DNA of 64,000 nt. It comes from Fomitopsis serialis (lineage: Eukaryota; Basidiomycota; Agaricomycetes; Polyporales; Fomitopsidaceae). The position numbers and the translations under genes are program-made. Shown here piece after piece: positions 1-11,700 of this stretch. The DNA is taken from positions 124,001 through 188,000 of the forward strand of contig NW_025954971.1 of NCBI RefSeq assembly GCF_022376445.1. Reading direction: 5' to 3'. The first letter of the stretch is position 1, and the number at the start of each line of letters is the position of its first letter. The notes beneath the pieces are model-generated. The model did not search any database and was not told the DNA's origin. It saw nothing but the letters and a program-made list of their open reading frames with translations.

Positions 1-165
1 AATTCGACCGAGCGAACGATCATACATACGAGACGAGATAGTACAGATATAGAACACCAGGTTAGATCATTGCAGATTCCGTTCCGTAACACATAGTCCC
101 AGACATATCGCATCAGCTTATCAGAGGAGAAAACGAGCGTACGACAGCTTTACGAAGGAGGTAAA

Positions 166-3075
166 TCAGTCCTCTCCGTCGTGCAGCACCGGCTCCGCCG
201 CAGGTTCCTCCGGCAGTGACTCGAGTCCTCCTGTGTTCGCGGCCCTCGCTCGTTTCGAAGGACCGGGCTTCGCAAGTTCCTCCGGTTCGGCTTCCAGCGT
301 CCGTTTCGAGCCGGACGACTGTTGGCTTGAGCGCTCGATGCTGTACTGAGCAATAGTCGAATGTTTGAAGGCTGCGAATTGGTCGGGCAACTTTTCCAGA
401 GGTTCGTACAGGCCAACCGAGGACATGAAGGCCGTGCAGAAAGCACCTAAGATCGCATCATGGGTACTGAGCGGAGAAGGCGGCGGCGGCCCGGGAGGAG
501 GGGGCGGCGACTGGGAGGGCGATCTTGGTGGAGCAACAGCGATATTAGGAGCCTCTCCGACAATACGGGGTAGCGGCGGAGACATGACGCTTGCGAACCA
601 GCTTTGCTGTGCGATTTTGATGTTCGTGCTCGTGTTTGAGTCACTGACGGATGGCTTCACTGCGGTCACCTGCGCAGGTTCAGCCTCGCGGCCGACCACC
701 AGATAGTGTTCTTTGCAGATCTTAGCAAGGTCGCTCAGAAGCTTCGCCAAGGGGTTGTCTCGATGCTCGAGGTTGACTCCTATGTAACCTTCGACCATGA
801 GGTCATACTTCTGGGTGCCGCCAACTGCTTCTCCGTTTACGATACCCTGTGTCTCGTATACGCCAAGGACATGCGCCCTCAGCTCCTCGGGTCGGTCTGA
901 CATGCTGTGCTTGTAAAAGCGAAGGGTCATCCACCGAAGGATATGTACGACCGCTTCCAGATCATCTGCTAGTTCGTGTTTCTTCCCAGGATTGCGCAGG
1001 AGCCTGGCAGACATGAATGGCCACGTACCCTAGTGATAGAATTGATCAGTCGTCTGGCGAGCCGAATCGCGTGTCAAACTCACCGAACGGCCGGTATTCA
1101 TCGCTGTGCCGAGGTATTTCTCATGCTTGCACAGGTCCCAGTCGATCAACATTCCAAAAACAAATACCTTTCCCTCAGCATCGATGTAGGTGAACAGAAG
1201 GATGTTCCGCGCGCTCATGTCGCGATGCATAATCTTCTTTTTAACCCATGCTTGCTTATGAGCTGCAAGGAAAACTGAGTGAGCATAATTCACTCAACGA
1301 GCGACAATGCCTACCTTCCAGGGCTTGAAACAGAGTTCCTACTAGATAAAATGCATCCTCGTGCTCCTCCAGAGGACGCCCGATCTCCTTGACAACTAGG
1401 CGGTAGTGCTTCAGGGCCGCAGGCTTCATATACGACCGAGGGTTCATCAGCAAGAAGGCCTGGGTGCACGTCTTCTGCTCGTCGTTGCCGCTCCGCACGT
1501 GCCCCCTAAACAAGGGCGTCGGCACGAACTGAACACCAGCCTTTCTAAGGTCTTCCAGCACCTGTCCCTCTTGTAGCGAACTGTCCGTGTCGGCACGCCA
1601 GTAGTCCTTGAGGAAGACCAAGCGATCGCGAGCGACCTCGTATGCGATGTAGCATTTGGTGCCACGCCCGGTAGGAGAGTTACTGGCGAAGTAGCGCTTC
1701 CCGACGACAAACTCAACAGGCCTGTTCGCATATGCTTCCTTGTTGACGGAGTCGTCTTCGCAAGGGACCATAGGGGCAAGGCGTTCCAAGTCTGTCTGGT
1801 CGACGCGATCGCCGACCGGCATCGTGATCGTGTAGGCCGGCCAACCATCTTGATCAAGAGCTGCCTTGCGGGACTTGTCCGCCCAATCATTCCGCGTGTG
1901 ACAGTCACGCATCTTCTTGACCTCCTCCTCGGTAGCTCGTCTCACCGTCGGGTCAAAGCCGCGCTGCGCCTCGGTCATGCACGCGTATCGCCAGATCACC
2001 CGGTGGAGCAACGACGGGTCCTTCTCGAAGTCGATAGGAGTGGACACGATGGCGCCCGCCCTGTCCCAACGGACGACGCGAGCCTGCCCCTTGAAGACGT
2101 ACATCGTGAAGCAGTGCACACGATGCTGCCGCCCAAGAAGTTTTGCAACGCACGCTGCCTGCTGCTCCATCCCCCAGTCCGTCGCGAAATCCGAGCGCAC
2201 GAGCGTCTTGGACTCTGAGTGGTCATGCTCTTCGTGCTGGCTGGCCTGCGTGTTATCGTCTTGTAGGTGACCCTGAAGAGCATCCTCGGACTTGCCCTCA
2301 GGAATCTGCAGCTTCTCTTCAAACTGGGACGCACATTCGCGGTGGTCTGTCTTGACTTCCACCGGTAATGAAACCCATGCCCAGCAAGTCCGCCCCCGGA
2401 ACCCCGCCTGCCTTCTAGTACCTTGCGCCGGAAGCGTGTGCTCCGACTTCGCGTCGTCGTGGTCGGGATAGAAGCAGACGCCGACCTTCTCCTGTGAGGC
2501 AAAGTCAAGTCGATCGCTGACGTCCGGCCCGGGATGGCCACGCGTATCCTTCGCAACGAGCTTCGGGTCCCCGTGTGGACAACCGTCGAAGATGGCTTGC
2601 GCGACCGTGCACTAGTCGCAGACACTCTTTGAGCGATGACCTCATGCTGAGACAGGTCGCGGACTTACCAGTGCACGGCAGATAGGACCTTCCGTAGAGC
2701 TGAAGAGCGTCGTCCTGTCTATTGCGGGAATCTGGAGCTCAGAGTTCGGCGGAAGGTCAGGGCCCGGCATATACAGTGCCATGAAGTCGTCATAGTTCAT
2801 CTCAGCCACTCCAAGTTTGAACTTCATAACCGGTGCGTAGAGGGCTTGAACTCCGTTGCGATGTTCGGCCTGGTCCCAGATTTGACGGAGAGCGTGGGAT
2901 GGAGAACGTTATATGGTAGGACGTCGCGGGGCTTGGTAGTATCTTGGTGATACCGAGGGAGCGGTCGCTGCAGCGCGCGAAGTGCATCATGTGGGATCAT
3001 TGGCTGTTGTAGAGAACGGAGCCACTTACATTGTTTCTGTACTGTCAGAGGCGTTGGAAAGGACCGTGGGCAGCA
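166..3075 (-). pseudogene. FunK1 fungal-type protein kinase A, 3' part, cut by transposon
   Basis: Most of a FunK1-family kinase, read from the junction at 3075 down to the stop at 166. After an upstream exon come the short segment with DDFMALYMPGPDLPP (about 2780), a long exon (2583-1290) with VVRWDRAGAIVSTPIDF and GRGTKCYIAYEV, the catalytic exon with MHRDMSARNILL and LIDWDLCK (HRD-like loop and DWD replacing DFG), and a C-terminal exon from MSARLLRNPGKKHE to a Ser/Pro- and Lys/Arg-rich tail. Introns are short GT-AG, for example the one ending just before TGCACGG near 2583. The frame appears to slip by one base near 2881 (an AAAA-to-AAA type gap). The 5' exon is interrupted at 3075/3076 by the element at 3076-7410; the split sequence resumes at 7411. 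FunK1 kinases are expanded in basidiomycetes and have unknown substrates. Full-length function is very unlikely with a 4.3-kb insertion inside an exon. Confidence 0.8.
3068..3075. repeat. Target-site duplication, left copy (GGGCAGCA)
   Basis: The 8 bases GGGCAGCA directly precede the left terminal inverted repeat and recur as 7411-7418 directly after the right one. Removing 3076-7418 restores a continuous coding exon of FunK1-A, so this is a true insertion footprint. Eight-base duplications are typical of hAT-superfamily transposition. Confidence 0.9.
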
Positions 3076-3613
3076 CACCTGCGGTTCCCACACTACCCCA
3101 TCAATTAGGCCTGACACATGATACCACGTGAGCGCCCTAGTTAGGCTTCATCCACCGCGATCGCCTTACACTGCGTTAAACAGCGCGTTAAACCTGGGAC
3201 TTATCAAACGAGTCCCCGGGCCATCCGGCTATTCCGGGTACGTCCCGTGCGAGCGCTTGGCCCCTGCCAGCGAGGCAGGGCGCCCGATGCCATCGGGTCC
3301 CGTGATGGACGTCCCGTATGGTTCCTCGCCGGATATGGCAGTGCCTCCGGCCTCGCCACATCATCAGGCGCGCTCGCCGTCAGCGCGCTCCCGCCACCCG
3401 CCCTCTTTCCCGTTATGGACAGCGACACGTGACTGCCCATCTCGGTCTTCCCGCGTGATCCCGGATCGGGGCCCCGGCGCTCCGCAGCGTGTTCGCTGGC
3501 CCGTGCGCACCGGCGCCTCCCCCCTCCTTGCTCACCGCCTTCACCGTCGTGCTCGCCGGCGCCTTCTCTCCCCTCCTTGCTCGCCGCCTCCACCGCCGCG
3601 CTCGCTGCTCGCC
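3076..3613 (+). repeat. Left terminal inverted repeat
   Basis: About 538 bp that match the reverse complement of 6872-7410 almost base for base; the only differences I noticed are scattered substitutions and a few short differences near the inner end. High similarity stops after CTCGCTGCTCGCC at 3601-3613. Confidence 0.88.
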
Positions 3614-4103
3614 CCGCCCGTCCTACCCCAGCTCCTGGCCATGCACATTGGCGGTCGCCATGCCCGGCGCTCCCCGTCGTGGTGTGGCTGGTGCCAGCTC
3701 ATCGCCGTCGCTGTCGTCGTCATGCCAGCTGATCGCCGCCGCCACCGCTGCCGTCATCATCCTCGCCGCCGCCTCCCCTTCGCTTACTCACTGCCCTTGG
3801 CATAGCACTCGCTGTGATCACCTCTCCCCAGGCTGGTGCGGCGTGCCACGTATGCTGCACTACCGGGCGCCCCCATCGCCGCGTCAGCCCATTGCCGCCG
3901 CCGTGGTCGTGCTCGCCCGTCATCGTTGCAGGACAGCGCGCACGATGGACAGCTAGCATGACATGGCCAATGAATGGTCGGCGGGCGCATGTGTGAAGCA
4001 CGGGCATCGGCGAGCAACGGTGAGTGCAGGTGCACATGAGTGAGCATGCTGACCATGGCCACAGGACGCGGCGACGTGCACCGCAATATGTGCGTCGACC
4101 GCG

Positions 4104-4875
4104 AGCGCGCAGGGCTAACGCCCCGCGTGCAAACGCAGCCGACGGGCGTACTGCGGACACGGGCGTGATGGCGACCGGGTCAGCAGGCGGGCGGGAAGGC
4201 AGACGGGTGGGAAGGCGGATGGGCGGGCGAGTGAACGGGTGAGTGAGCGGACAGGTAGGAGACCGAGCAGACAGGGAAGTGGGCAGGCAACAGCACACGC
4301 CCACCGCGAGTGCGCTGCGCTTTGGGCGAATGCCCAGCGCGCAGACGCAGCCGAAGAATGCGCTCGCAGGCGGGCGAACAGGCGCGCAGGTAGGCGAGTG
4401 TGTGGACAAGTGGGAGGGCTTGCGGACGAGCCACGAGCGAGAGGATGAGCGGCAGGGCAGGCGGACGAGCCGGTGGGCAGGCGAATGAGCCGGCGGGCAG
4501 ACAAGCAGGAGGGCAGACAAGCAGGAGGGCAGACAAGCAGGAGGGCGGATGAGCAGGTGAGGAGACGAGCGAGCAAGGAGGCAAGCAGACCAGAAGTACG
4601 CGGGAAAGCGGGTGGATGGGCGAGCGAGCGAGGGCGCAGGTGGGCGAGAGGATCAATGAGTGAGAAGGAAAGTGGGCAGGCCCAGACTCACAACGTAGAT
4701 GAGCACTACACGCACGGTGACCGCGAGTGTGCTGGGCAAATGCCCAGCACGCAAGCGCATCCGACGAACGGAAGTGAGCGAAAAATGGGTGACCGCGACG
4801 GCGGGCAGACCAGGGGCGCGTACGACACGCCGATCACGACGGAGTGCACAGGGCAACTGCCAGTCGCCCCTGCAC
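4104..4875 (+). repeat. Four subterminal palindromes, left arm
   Basis: Four spaced copies of a short palindrome, each embedded in a similar context (CCGCGAG upstream, CGCA-ACGCA-like downstream). They lie near 4104-4130, 4316-4340, 4729-4750 and 4844-4875. The best copy has the core GCTGGGCAAATGCCCAGC at 4731-4748. Four counterparts lie inverted in the right arm. Repeated subterminal motifs are known transposase-binding sites in hAT elements; that role here is inference. Confidence 0.75.
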
Positions 4876-5634
4876 GCAGACGAAGTATTGAATGGAGATC
4901 TAGTATGAGTAGTAGAAACATATTGTATATATGTACAGACCTAGTGATCGCGACCAATCCGTATGAAGTGGACCATTCACGAACCACTACTCAGAGAACC
5001 TCACCAAATTGGGCAACCCCGATGTGCTCGGGCCATTCCTGGCCAATCACAATGTGTTTAAAGGTCCTACTTAGACCTGCAACATATCGGCGACTTGGGT
5101 TCTGGCCGTTTCGCACTTTGTATGAACGTCCTTTATGCTACGATAGGAATTAGATACATGTTCGGTGACTTCTGCTGAAAGTATACAGCACATGAGGTGC
5201 AGTATAACACATGAGCCATTCTCGTGTATGGCAGGGATATCTACCTATACTAGTGTACTGGTTCTCTGAGTTGTGATTCGTGAATCATCCGCTTCGGACA
5301 GTATGGCCGCGGTAACTCTGTATATCTATACAACATGTTCTTACCATCATTACTAGATCTCTCCGTACAAACGTGTATGCGTGCAGCAGGGCACATTGAG
5401 TTGTCGGGCCAAGACAGTGTGCCGCACGCTTTGACATTACATTTGCTTTGACGCAATTGCCACACAATCGCTCGGACCTCACGCTTTTGGTGTCAGATAT
5501 CCTTTGTACTCAATGTCTCTCGAATCCCTATGTACAACAAAGCTCCTGTATCTACAGTATGAATATGACACCCTACGACCCTACAAGCCCTATGATACCA
5601 TCCTCTCGTCGCAGTGCGAAGTCCCTGTACTACA

Positions 5635-6418
5635 ATAGGGCAGTCGCCCTGTGTGCTCACGGACGGCGCGTTGCGCGCACCCCTGCTCTGCGCATCGCCG
5701 CGGTCATCTGCTCTTTGCCCACGCGCCCGCCTTCAGTTCATCGGCCGTGTTTGCGTGCTGGGCATTTGCCCTGCACGCTCGCGATCGCCGTGCGTGAGGT
5801 ACTGGTCCGCGCTCTGTGCCCAATTGCTCGCCCTCTCGCCCTCCCGCCTCCTTGCCCACCCACCACTTTTCCGCCTGCTCGTCCACCCGCCCGTTCGCCC
5901 ACCCGCCCGCTCGCCCACCCGCCCGTTCGCCCACCCACCCGTTCGTCTACCTGCCCGTTCATCCACCCGCCCGTTCATCCACCCGTCACCCGCCCGTTTG
6001 TCCGCCCGCCCGCTTGTCCATCCACTTGTCCGCTTGTCCATCCGCCCTCCCGCTCGTCCACCCGCCGCTCATCCATCTGCCCTCCTGCTCTTCATCTGCT
6101 CGCGTGCCTGTGTCTGCACTTCTCGGGTGCGTCTGCGTGCCGGGCATTTGCCCAGCACGCTCGCGGTGGGCATGTGCCGTCGCCTGCCCACTTGCCCGTC
6201 TGCTCGATCTCCTACCTGTGTGTTCAATCTCCAACATGTCCGTTTGCTCACCTATCCGCCCGTCTGCCTGTCTGCCTGCACACCAGTTCGCCTTCTCGCC
6301 CGTCCGCCTTCTCGCCCGTCCGCCTGCCTGCCCGCCTGCTCACTTGGCAACCCTCGCGTCCGTGTCCACGGTCCGCCCGTCAGCTACGTTTGTATGCAGG
6401 ACATTAATCCTGCGTGCT
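5635..6418 (-). repeat. Four subterminal palindromes, right arm
   Basis: Inverted counterparts of the left-arm palindromes near 5635-5662, 5753-5778, 6135-6160 and 6393-6418. The copies at 5753 and 6135 keep the GGGCATTTGCCC core and are followed by GCACGCTCGCG, the inverse of the left-arm context. Confidence 0.75.
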
Positions 6419-6871
6419 CGCGGTCCACGCGCGTGTTGTGGTGCACGTCGCCGCGTCCTGTGGTCACAGTCAGTTTGCTCGCTCGGGTGCGTCTGCACTC
6501 ACCGTTGCTCGATGCCAGCCCTTCACAACCACGCACTCGCCTTCTATTCGTTGGCCCTATATGCCTCCTGTCGATCATGCGTGCTGTGCTCCAACAACGA
6601 CGGGCGAGCACGACGGCGGCGGCGGCAACGAGCTGGCACGACGACGCCGGGGGCTACGAGCTGACACGACGATGGGGGACCGAGTACAGTGGCACACGTG
6701 GCACCAGGCTAGGGAGAGGCCAGCACAGCGAGCACGGTGCCAGGGGCAGTGAGCACGCGAGGGAGAGAGAAGGCGCCAGCGAGGATGACGACGGTGGCGG
6801 CGATGAGCTGGCACAATGTTGCGAGCGCCGGATAGTGGCCGTGAGCTGGGGTAGGACAGGGACGACGGGGA

Positions 6872-7410
6872 CGGCGAGCAGCGAGCGCGGCGGTGGAGGC
6901 GGCGAGCAAGGGGGGCAGAGGAGGCGCCGGCGAGCACGACGGTGAAGGCGGTGAGCAAGGAGGGGGGAGGCGCCGGTGCGCACGGGCCAGCGAACACGCT
7001 GCGGAGCGCCGGGGCCCCGATCCGGGATTACGCGGGAAGACCGAGATGGGCAGTCACGTGTCGCTGTCCATAACGGGAAAGAGGGCGGGTGGCGGGAGCG
7101 CGCTGACGGCGAGCGCGCCTGATGATGTGGCGAGGCCGGAGGCACTGCCATATCCGGCGAGGAACCATACGGGACGTCCATCACGGGACCCGATGGCATC
7201 GGGCGCCCTGCCTCGCTGGTAGGGGCCAAGCGCTCGCACGGGACGTACCCGGAATAGCCGGATGGCCCGGGGACTCGTTTGATAAGTCCCAGGTTTAACG
7301 CGCTGTTTAACGCAGTGTAAGGCGATCGCGGTGGATGAAGCCTAACTAGGGCGCTCACGTGGTATCATGTGTCAGGCCTAATTGATGGGGTAGTGTGGGA
7401 ACCGCAGGTG
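6872..7410 (-). repeat. Right terminal inverted repeat
   Basis: Reverse complement of 3076-3613, ending in CCGCAGGTG at 7410 immediately before the second GGGCAGCA. Confidence 0.88.
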
Positions 7411-7418
7411 GGGCAGCA
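7411..7418. repeat. Target-site duplication, right copy (GGGCAGCA)
   Basis: Second copy of the 8-bp duplication, identical to 3068-3075, abutting the end of the right inverted repeat. Confidence 0.9.
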
Positions 7419-7590
7419 TCAAAGGCTCAATGTCAACAATTTGAGCGGAAGTGATCCAGGCGGACAGGATGGCGTGGCTCACTGTTACCGGATTGGTTAA
7501 GGAATGACCAGCCAACTGGTTGACGGCGCGTGCGGCACGCGACTTACAGTTTCTAGATGTGTGGTGCCACAGTCGCCTCCAGCTACTACA
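7411..7590 (-). pseudogene. FunK1-A 5' exon fragment beyond the transposon
   Basis: On the minus strand this stretch reads as coding sequence that joins the fragment ending at 3075 once the transposon and one GGGCAGCA are removed: ...DIEPLMLP then TVLSNASDSTET. Upstream, an intron (donor GTAAGT near 7540, acceptor CAG before TGAGCCAC near 7475) joins a further exon reading LWHHTSRNL, with a possible acceptor at 7591. I could not place the true start codon further upstream. The open, well-spliced frame on both sides of the insertion indicates that the host gene was intact until the element arrived. Confidence 0.65.
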
Positions 7591-8789
7591 CTGGGCGCGG
7601 TGCCAGAGAGAGATGGGTCGGAGAAGGATAAAGGATGAAGGTGTGACTCACGAAGGGAGGCAGAACGCGTACGCTCTGTATCTATTGAGAAAACCGCGAC
7701 CGTCCGTTAACTACTGCACTGCCAGTGGCAGACCTTGCACTGGCACCCCTGCTCAATTTCGTCAATTTGCGGAGGAGTAAGATCATCATTTGGCTCACTG
7801 TACTGTATGGATAGACCTCGACGCGCCTGCGATCCTGTGTTCCAAGTTATTTGCTTCAATCACTGGTGGTGGCGGTCTGAATCAAGGCGTCAATGAAGTG
7901 GGAACGAGAGCCTTGCTCCTGTTGGCCAGATCTCCGATTGATACAGCCACAACGGTACGATGACAAGCGCTGGAGAACCACTGGCAAAGATCTTGTTGAA
8001 CCCGGTGCGTTGTACATGTCCATGGGTGCGCCGCCGGATCGGATCCGCTTCCCTACTACTAAGGCCGCATACAAATCGAACGAACTGGAGTCGTGATGCC
8101 AGTCAAGGCGTGCAGGGTGTGAAGCAGGCTGCTCTGGCTGCTGACCTTCTTTACGTCAAAGAGAACCTGCGTGACGGGAGCATCAGTTCGTCGAGCTCAG
8201 TGTGTTGACCTAGATCTTGAACTTGTTGCCGCTCGGAGTCACTGTTGCTGGCCACGTATGTGCCGTAAATGGCGGGGATCGTGAGCAGATCGGCGAACTT
8301 CAAGCTTCAAGTTGCGAGCGAGCTCCACCGATTGGCAGCCGCTCTGGGACGGAAACTTGAAGTAAGGCTATGCGGCAGCGGGTGAGACTACCGCCAGTGA
8401 GTTAGATAGTAAGGACGAGCAGGGCGGCCGGAGGCAAGCAGGCTGCGAGCGCAGAAGACCGCCGCGCACTTGTTCGCACGAAACAGCCTCACGCTCAGTG
8501 ACATCGAGTTTGAGTACTACTTGAATTATTCCGAGCGCCTCGCACACAGCCCGAGCCCGAGCGACATTGAGAAGAATCTGAGAATGTCCATGACAATAGA
8601 CATCGCGCGTCGTGCAGATCATTGCTACTGTCCTCACCGTCATGACCAATATTTGGCGTGCATCGTTCCATCTTATCCAGCACGCTCGGTTTCCAAAGTA
8701 GACAGCAGTCGTATGATGTTTATATCGCAAACTTGGGGCCCTGAATTTTACACCAACACTCGAACACATACGTGCACAACAACTGGCCA
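7591..8789. other. Intergenic; no supportable gene
   Basis: Should contain the remaining 5' exons and promoter of FunK1-A and the 3' flank of FunK1-B. I see no convincing splice-linked coding exon, RNA gene or repeat here. Confidence 0.5.
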
Positions 8790-11700
8790 TTACTCGGGCA
8801 ACGACACCAGCCCGCCCGACGCCGTGGTCTTCGCTCTCTTCGAACGACTAGACTGCCCCTCCTGTGCTGGACCCTCCAACTCTCGCTTTGATCCCGAGGA
8901 CACTTGGCTCGAGCGCTCGCGATTGCGTTGCTGTACCGGGGAGTTGTAAAAGGCGGCGAACTGGTCCTCCGTCATCTCCAGCGACGTCAAGGACTCAGCT
9001 CCCGTTTCCAGGGCGTTACCAACGATGATGAGGATGGCAGTGTGATTGGAGAGCTTCAGAGACGGCGTTGGCTGGGCTGACGGCTGGGCTTCAGGGGCCT
9101 CCAGAACTGTAGGATTCTTACGGACGCGGGCGAATATGGCGGCCGACATGGCGCTATTTGTGACGGACGCGGAGTGTTGCTTAGGCTTGCCTTCCTGGGC
9201 TTTCAACGCCAGATAGTGTGCTTGACACATCGAAGCGAGCTTGGCCAGGAGCTCGCCGAGGGCACTGTCCTCGGCGTCGAGGAAGACACCGCTAGATCCG
9301 GTCAGCATAAGTGCGAGCTTCCCCTCGCCGCCGATGTCTTCGTTACTCTTTACATCGTCGTACACCTCGTACACATTGAGTATCTGTTGTCGCAGCTGTT
9401 CAGGCTTCTTGGTGGTACGGTGTTTGAAGAACCGAAGGCACATCCAGCACAGAACGTGTACGGCGGACTCGATGTCGTCTGACACCTCGTGCTCCTTTTT
9501 AGGGTTCGCGAGGAGTCTGGCAGACATGAATTGCCACGTGCCCTGAGAGCGGTCAGACTGTTAGCCACTCTGTACCACGACATGATCGCCTCGACACTCA
9601 CTGAACGCCCAGGACGCGATATCGTTTTTAAATAACCCACGAATTTGCATAGATCCCAGTCGATCAAAACGCCCAGAAAATGCCAATTACCGGCCTCGTC
9701 TTGGTAGTCGAGGATGAGGATGTTACCCGCACTGATGTCGCGATGCAGGTATTGCTGCTCCCACGCCTGCCTATGCGCTGCGATGATGATTGAGTACAGG
9801 GTATAGACTTCGTGACTGACAAACATGAAACCGACCTTCGAGCGCATCATAAACAACTCCGACCAGTTCGAGTGCGTTGGCAAGTTTGTCTAGAGGACGA
9901 CCGATTTCCTTGATGACCAAGCGATAATGATGTTGCACCACGGGCCGACGCTTGGTCTCTTCGTCTTCTGGCAGCAACTCGTGAGTGAGCGTCGTTTGCA
10001 CACAGCCCGACGTTGACAGCACATCCCCTTCGGCTATAGGCGTGGGCACATTCTGCACGCCAGCGGCCCTCAACTCCTCTAACACCTTGCCCTCAGGTTT
10101 CGTCGACGGGGTTTCGGTACGCCAGTAGTCCTTCAGAAAGACCAGGCGCTTACGGGATACCTCGTAGGCGATGTAGCACTTCGTCCCTCGTCCTGTGGGG
10201 GAGTCGGTGGCAAAGTATCGCTTCCCTACGATGAAACACCCTTGGTCCCGAGACTTGGTTCGGCCTCCAGTGTCGGAGTCCTCATCCTTGCGGATGTTGT
10301 CTGTGATGGGCTTCAGGACGCCTTGGTCTACGAGGTCGTCGGGCTGCATTTGGATCTTGTAGACTGGCCACCCACGCTGATCGAGGGCATCGTGACGGCG
10401 CATGTTGGCCCACGGATTCGGTGCGCTGCAAGTCCGCATATCCTCGATTTCTTTCTTCGTGGCCGGAACCACAGTTGGGTCGAAGCCACGTAGCTCTTGG
10501 CTCATACACGCGTACCGCCAGATGACCAGGTGGAGCAGCGATGGGACCTCTGCGAAGTCAATTGGCGTAGAGACGATGGCACCGGCGCGGTCCCAGCGAA
10601 CGACACGAGCCTGGCCCTTGTAGATGAAGAGCGCGAAGACATGCAGCCGGTGCTGCCTCCGAAAGATCTTCGCGACGTACTCCGCCATCTGTGCTAGGGC
10701 CTCATTCGCGCCCGACCCAGAGGGAAGAAACGGCCGCGGTACCGGCGGCGTTGTATTCTTTTTGCTGGTCGACTCCTCGAGCGGCGCGGTCTCGTTGACC
10801 GGTGTCATCGGAGAATCCTCGACATCAGAGTCGTCACGGGCGTCGGTCGCCTTGCCCTTGCCCTTGCCCCCGGTCGTCTTTCCCCTGCCCTTGCCCCTAC
10901 CCCGTCCTCGTCCTCGTCCCCTTCCCCTCCCCCTGCCTCTACCCCTGCCGCCTCCACCGCCCGTGTTCGCCCTTGCTTTTCCCTTGTCTGCAGCCCCGAG
11001 CTCCGCAGGGTCGTCGTGGTGCTCGGCGACGCCGTCATTGCCTTCGTTGTCGTGAGGCTCCTCAGAGTCACCACGTTTCTTCCTGCCATCCTTGTTGACG
11101 AAATCGAACGCGCATTTGTCGTGCTCCGTCTTGATCTCTACCAGCAAGGAGATCCAAGCCCAGCGAGTGGACGCCCGAAACTGCGCCAAGTTTTTGCTTC
11201 CCGTAAGCCGGTAGTCATCCTCAGCACGGCCGCCCGCCGGGTAGAATGAGACGTCGACTCTGTTCTGCTCCGCGTAGTCGTTGCGATCGCTGGAGTCTGG
11301 GTGGTCGCGCGTGTTCTTCGCAACCAGCTTCTCGCCTTCGTGACTATTGTCGAAAATTTCCTGAGCAACTCTGCACTGTTTACAAAAGCGTCGTGAGTGA
11401 TGGCCTTGAGTGGAGACAACGGTCGTACGTACCAGTTCAATACAGACATCGTTCTCCCTTCCCATAAGCTTATCCATGTCGAAGTCGGGTATGTTAGGCG
11501 CGGACGTCGACGGGACGTCAAGTCCCGGCATGTAGCGCGCCATGAACTCGTCAAACTTCATCTCCACCGTCTTCGACCTCATCTCTTTAGCGTAAGGAGG
11601 AAGCTGACCCTCGGTGTTCCCTTGTCTGTTTGGCTTGGAGATAGAATGAGGCTGGCGCGATGCCTTCACAGGGGTGCTGTTGAAGACTGTAGGGGATTGC

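Larger units (their letters stand above)
3076..7410. mobile_element. Non-autonomous GC-rich foldback transposon, 8-bp TSD (hAT-like)
   Basis: A 4,335-bp insertion inside FunK1-A. Its ends are perfect inverses (CACCTGCGGTTCCCACAC at 3076; the reverse complement ends at 7410). Near-identical terminal inverted repeats of about 538 bp continue inwards, and weaker inverse similarity extends to about 4.9 and 5.6 kb, so the element is a giant imperfect palindrome with arms near 1.8 kb and a more AT-rich centre of about 700 bp. The arms contain degenerate GGGCGGGCGAG-type arrays on the left and CCCGCCCGTTCGCCCAC arrays on the right. No transposase is seen: the long open frames are low-complexity Arg/Pro/Ser/Ala translations of the arrays. 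The 8-bp duplication suggests hAT; long inverted repeats also occur in MULEs, but those usually make 9-bp duplications. Confidence 0.88.

Noticed and set aside
3720..6945. Long open frames inside the transposon (for example 266 and 443 codons)
   Set aside because: They are Arg/Pro/Ser/Ala-rich translations of GC-rich arrays, occur on both strands at once and show no transposase motif.
7720..7735. ACTGCCAGT recurring at about 7720, 16462, 63470 and 63490
   Set aside because: A nine-base, few-copy coincidence without consistent context. Not enough to call a repeat or regulatory site.
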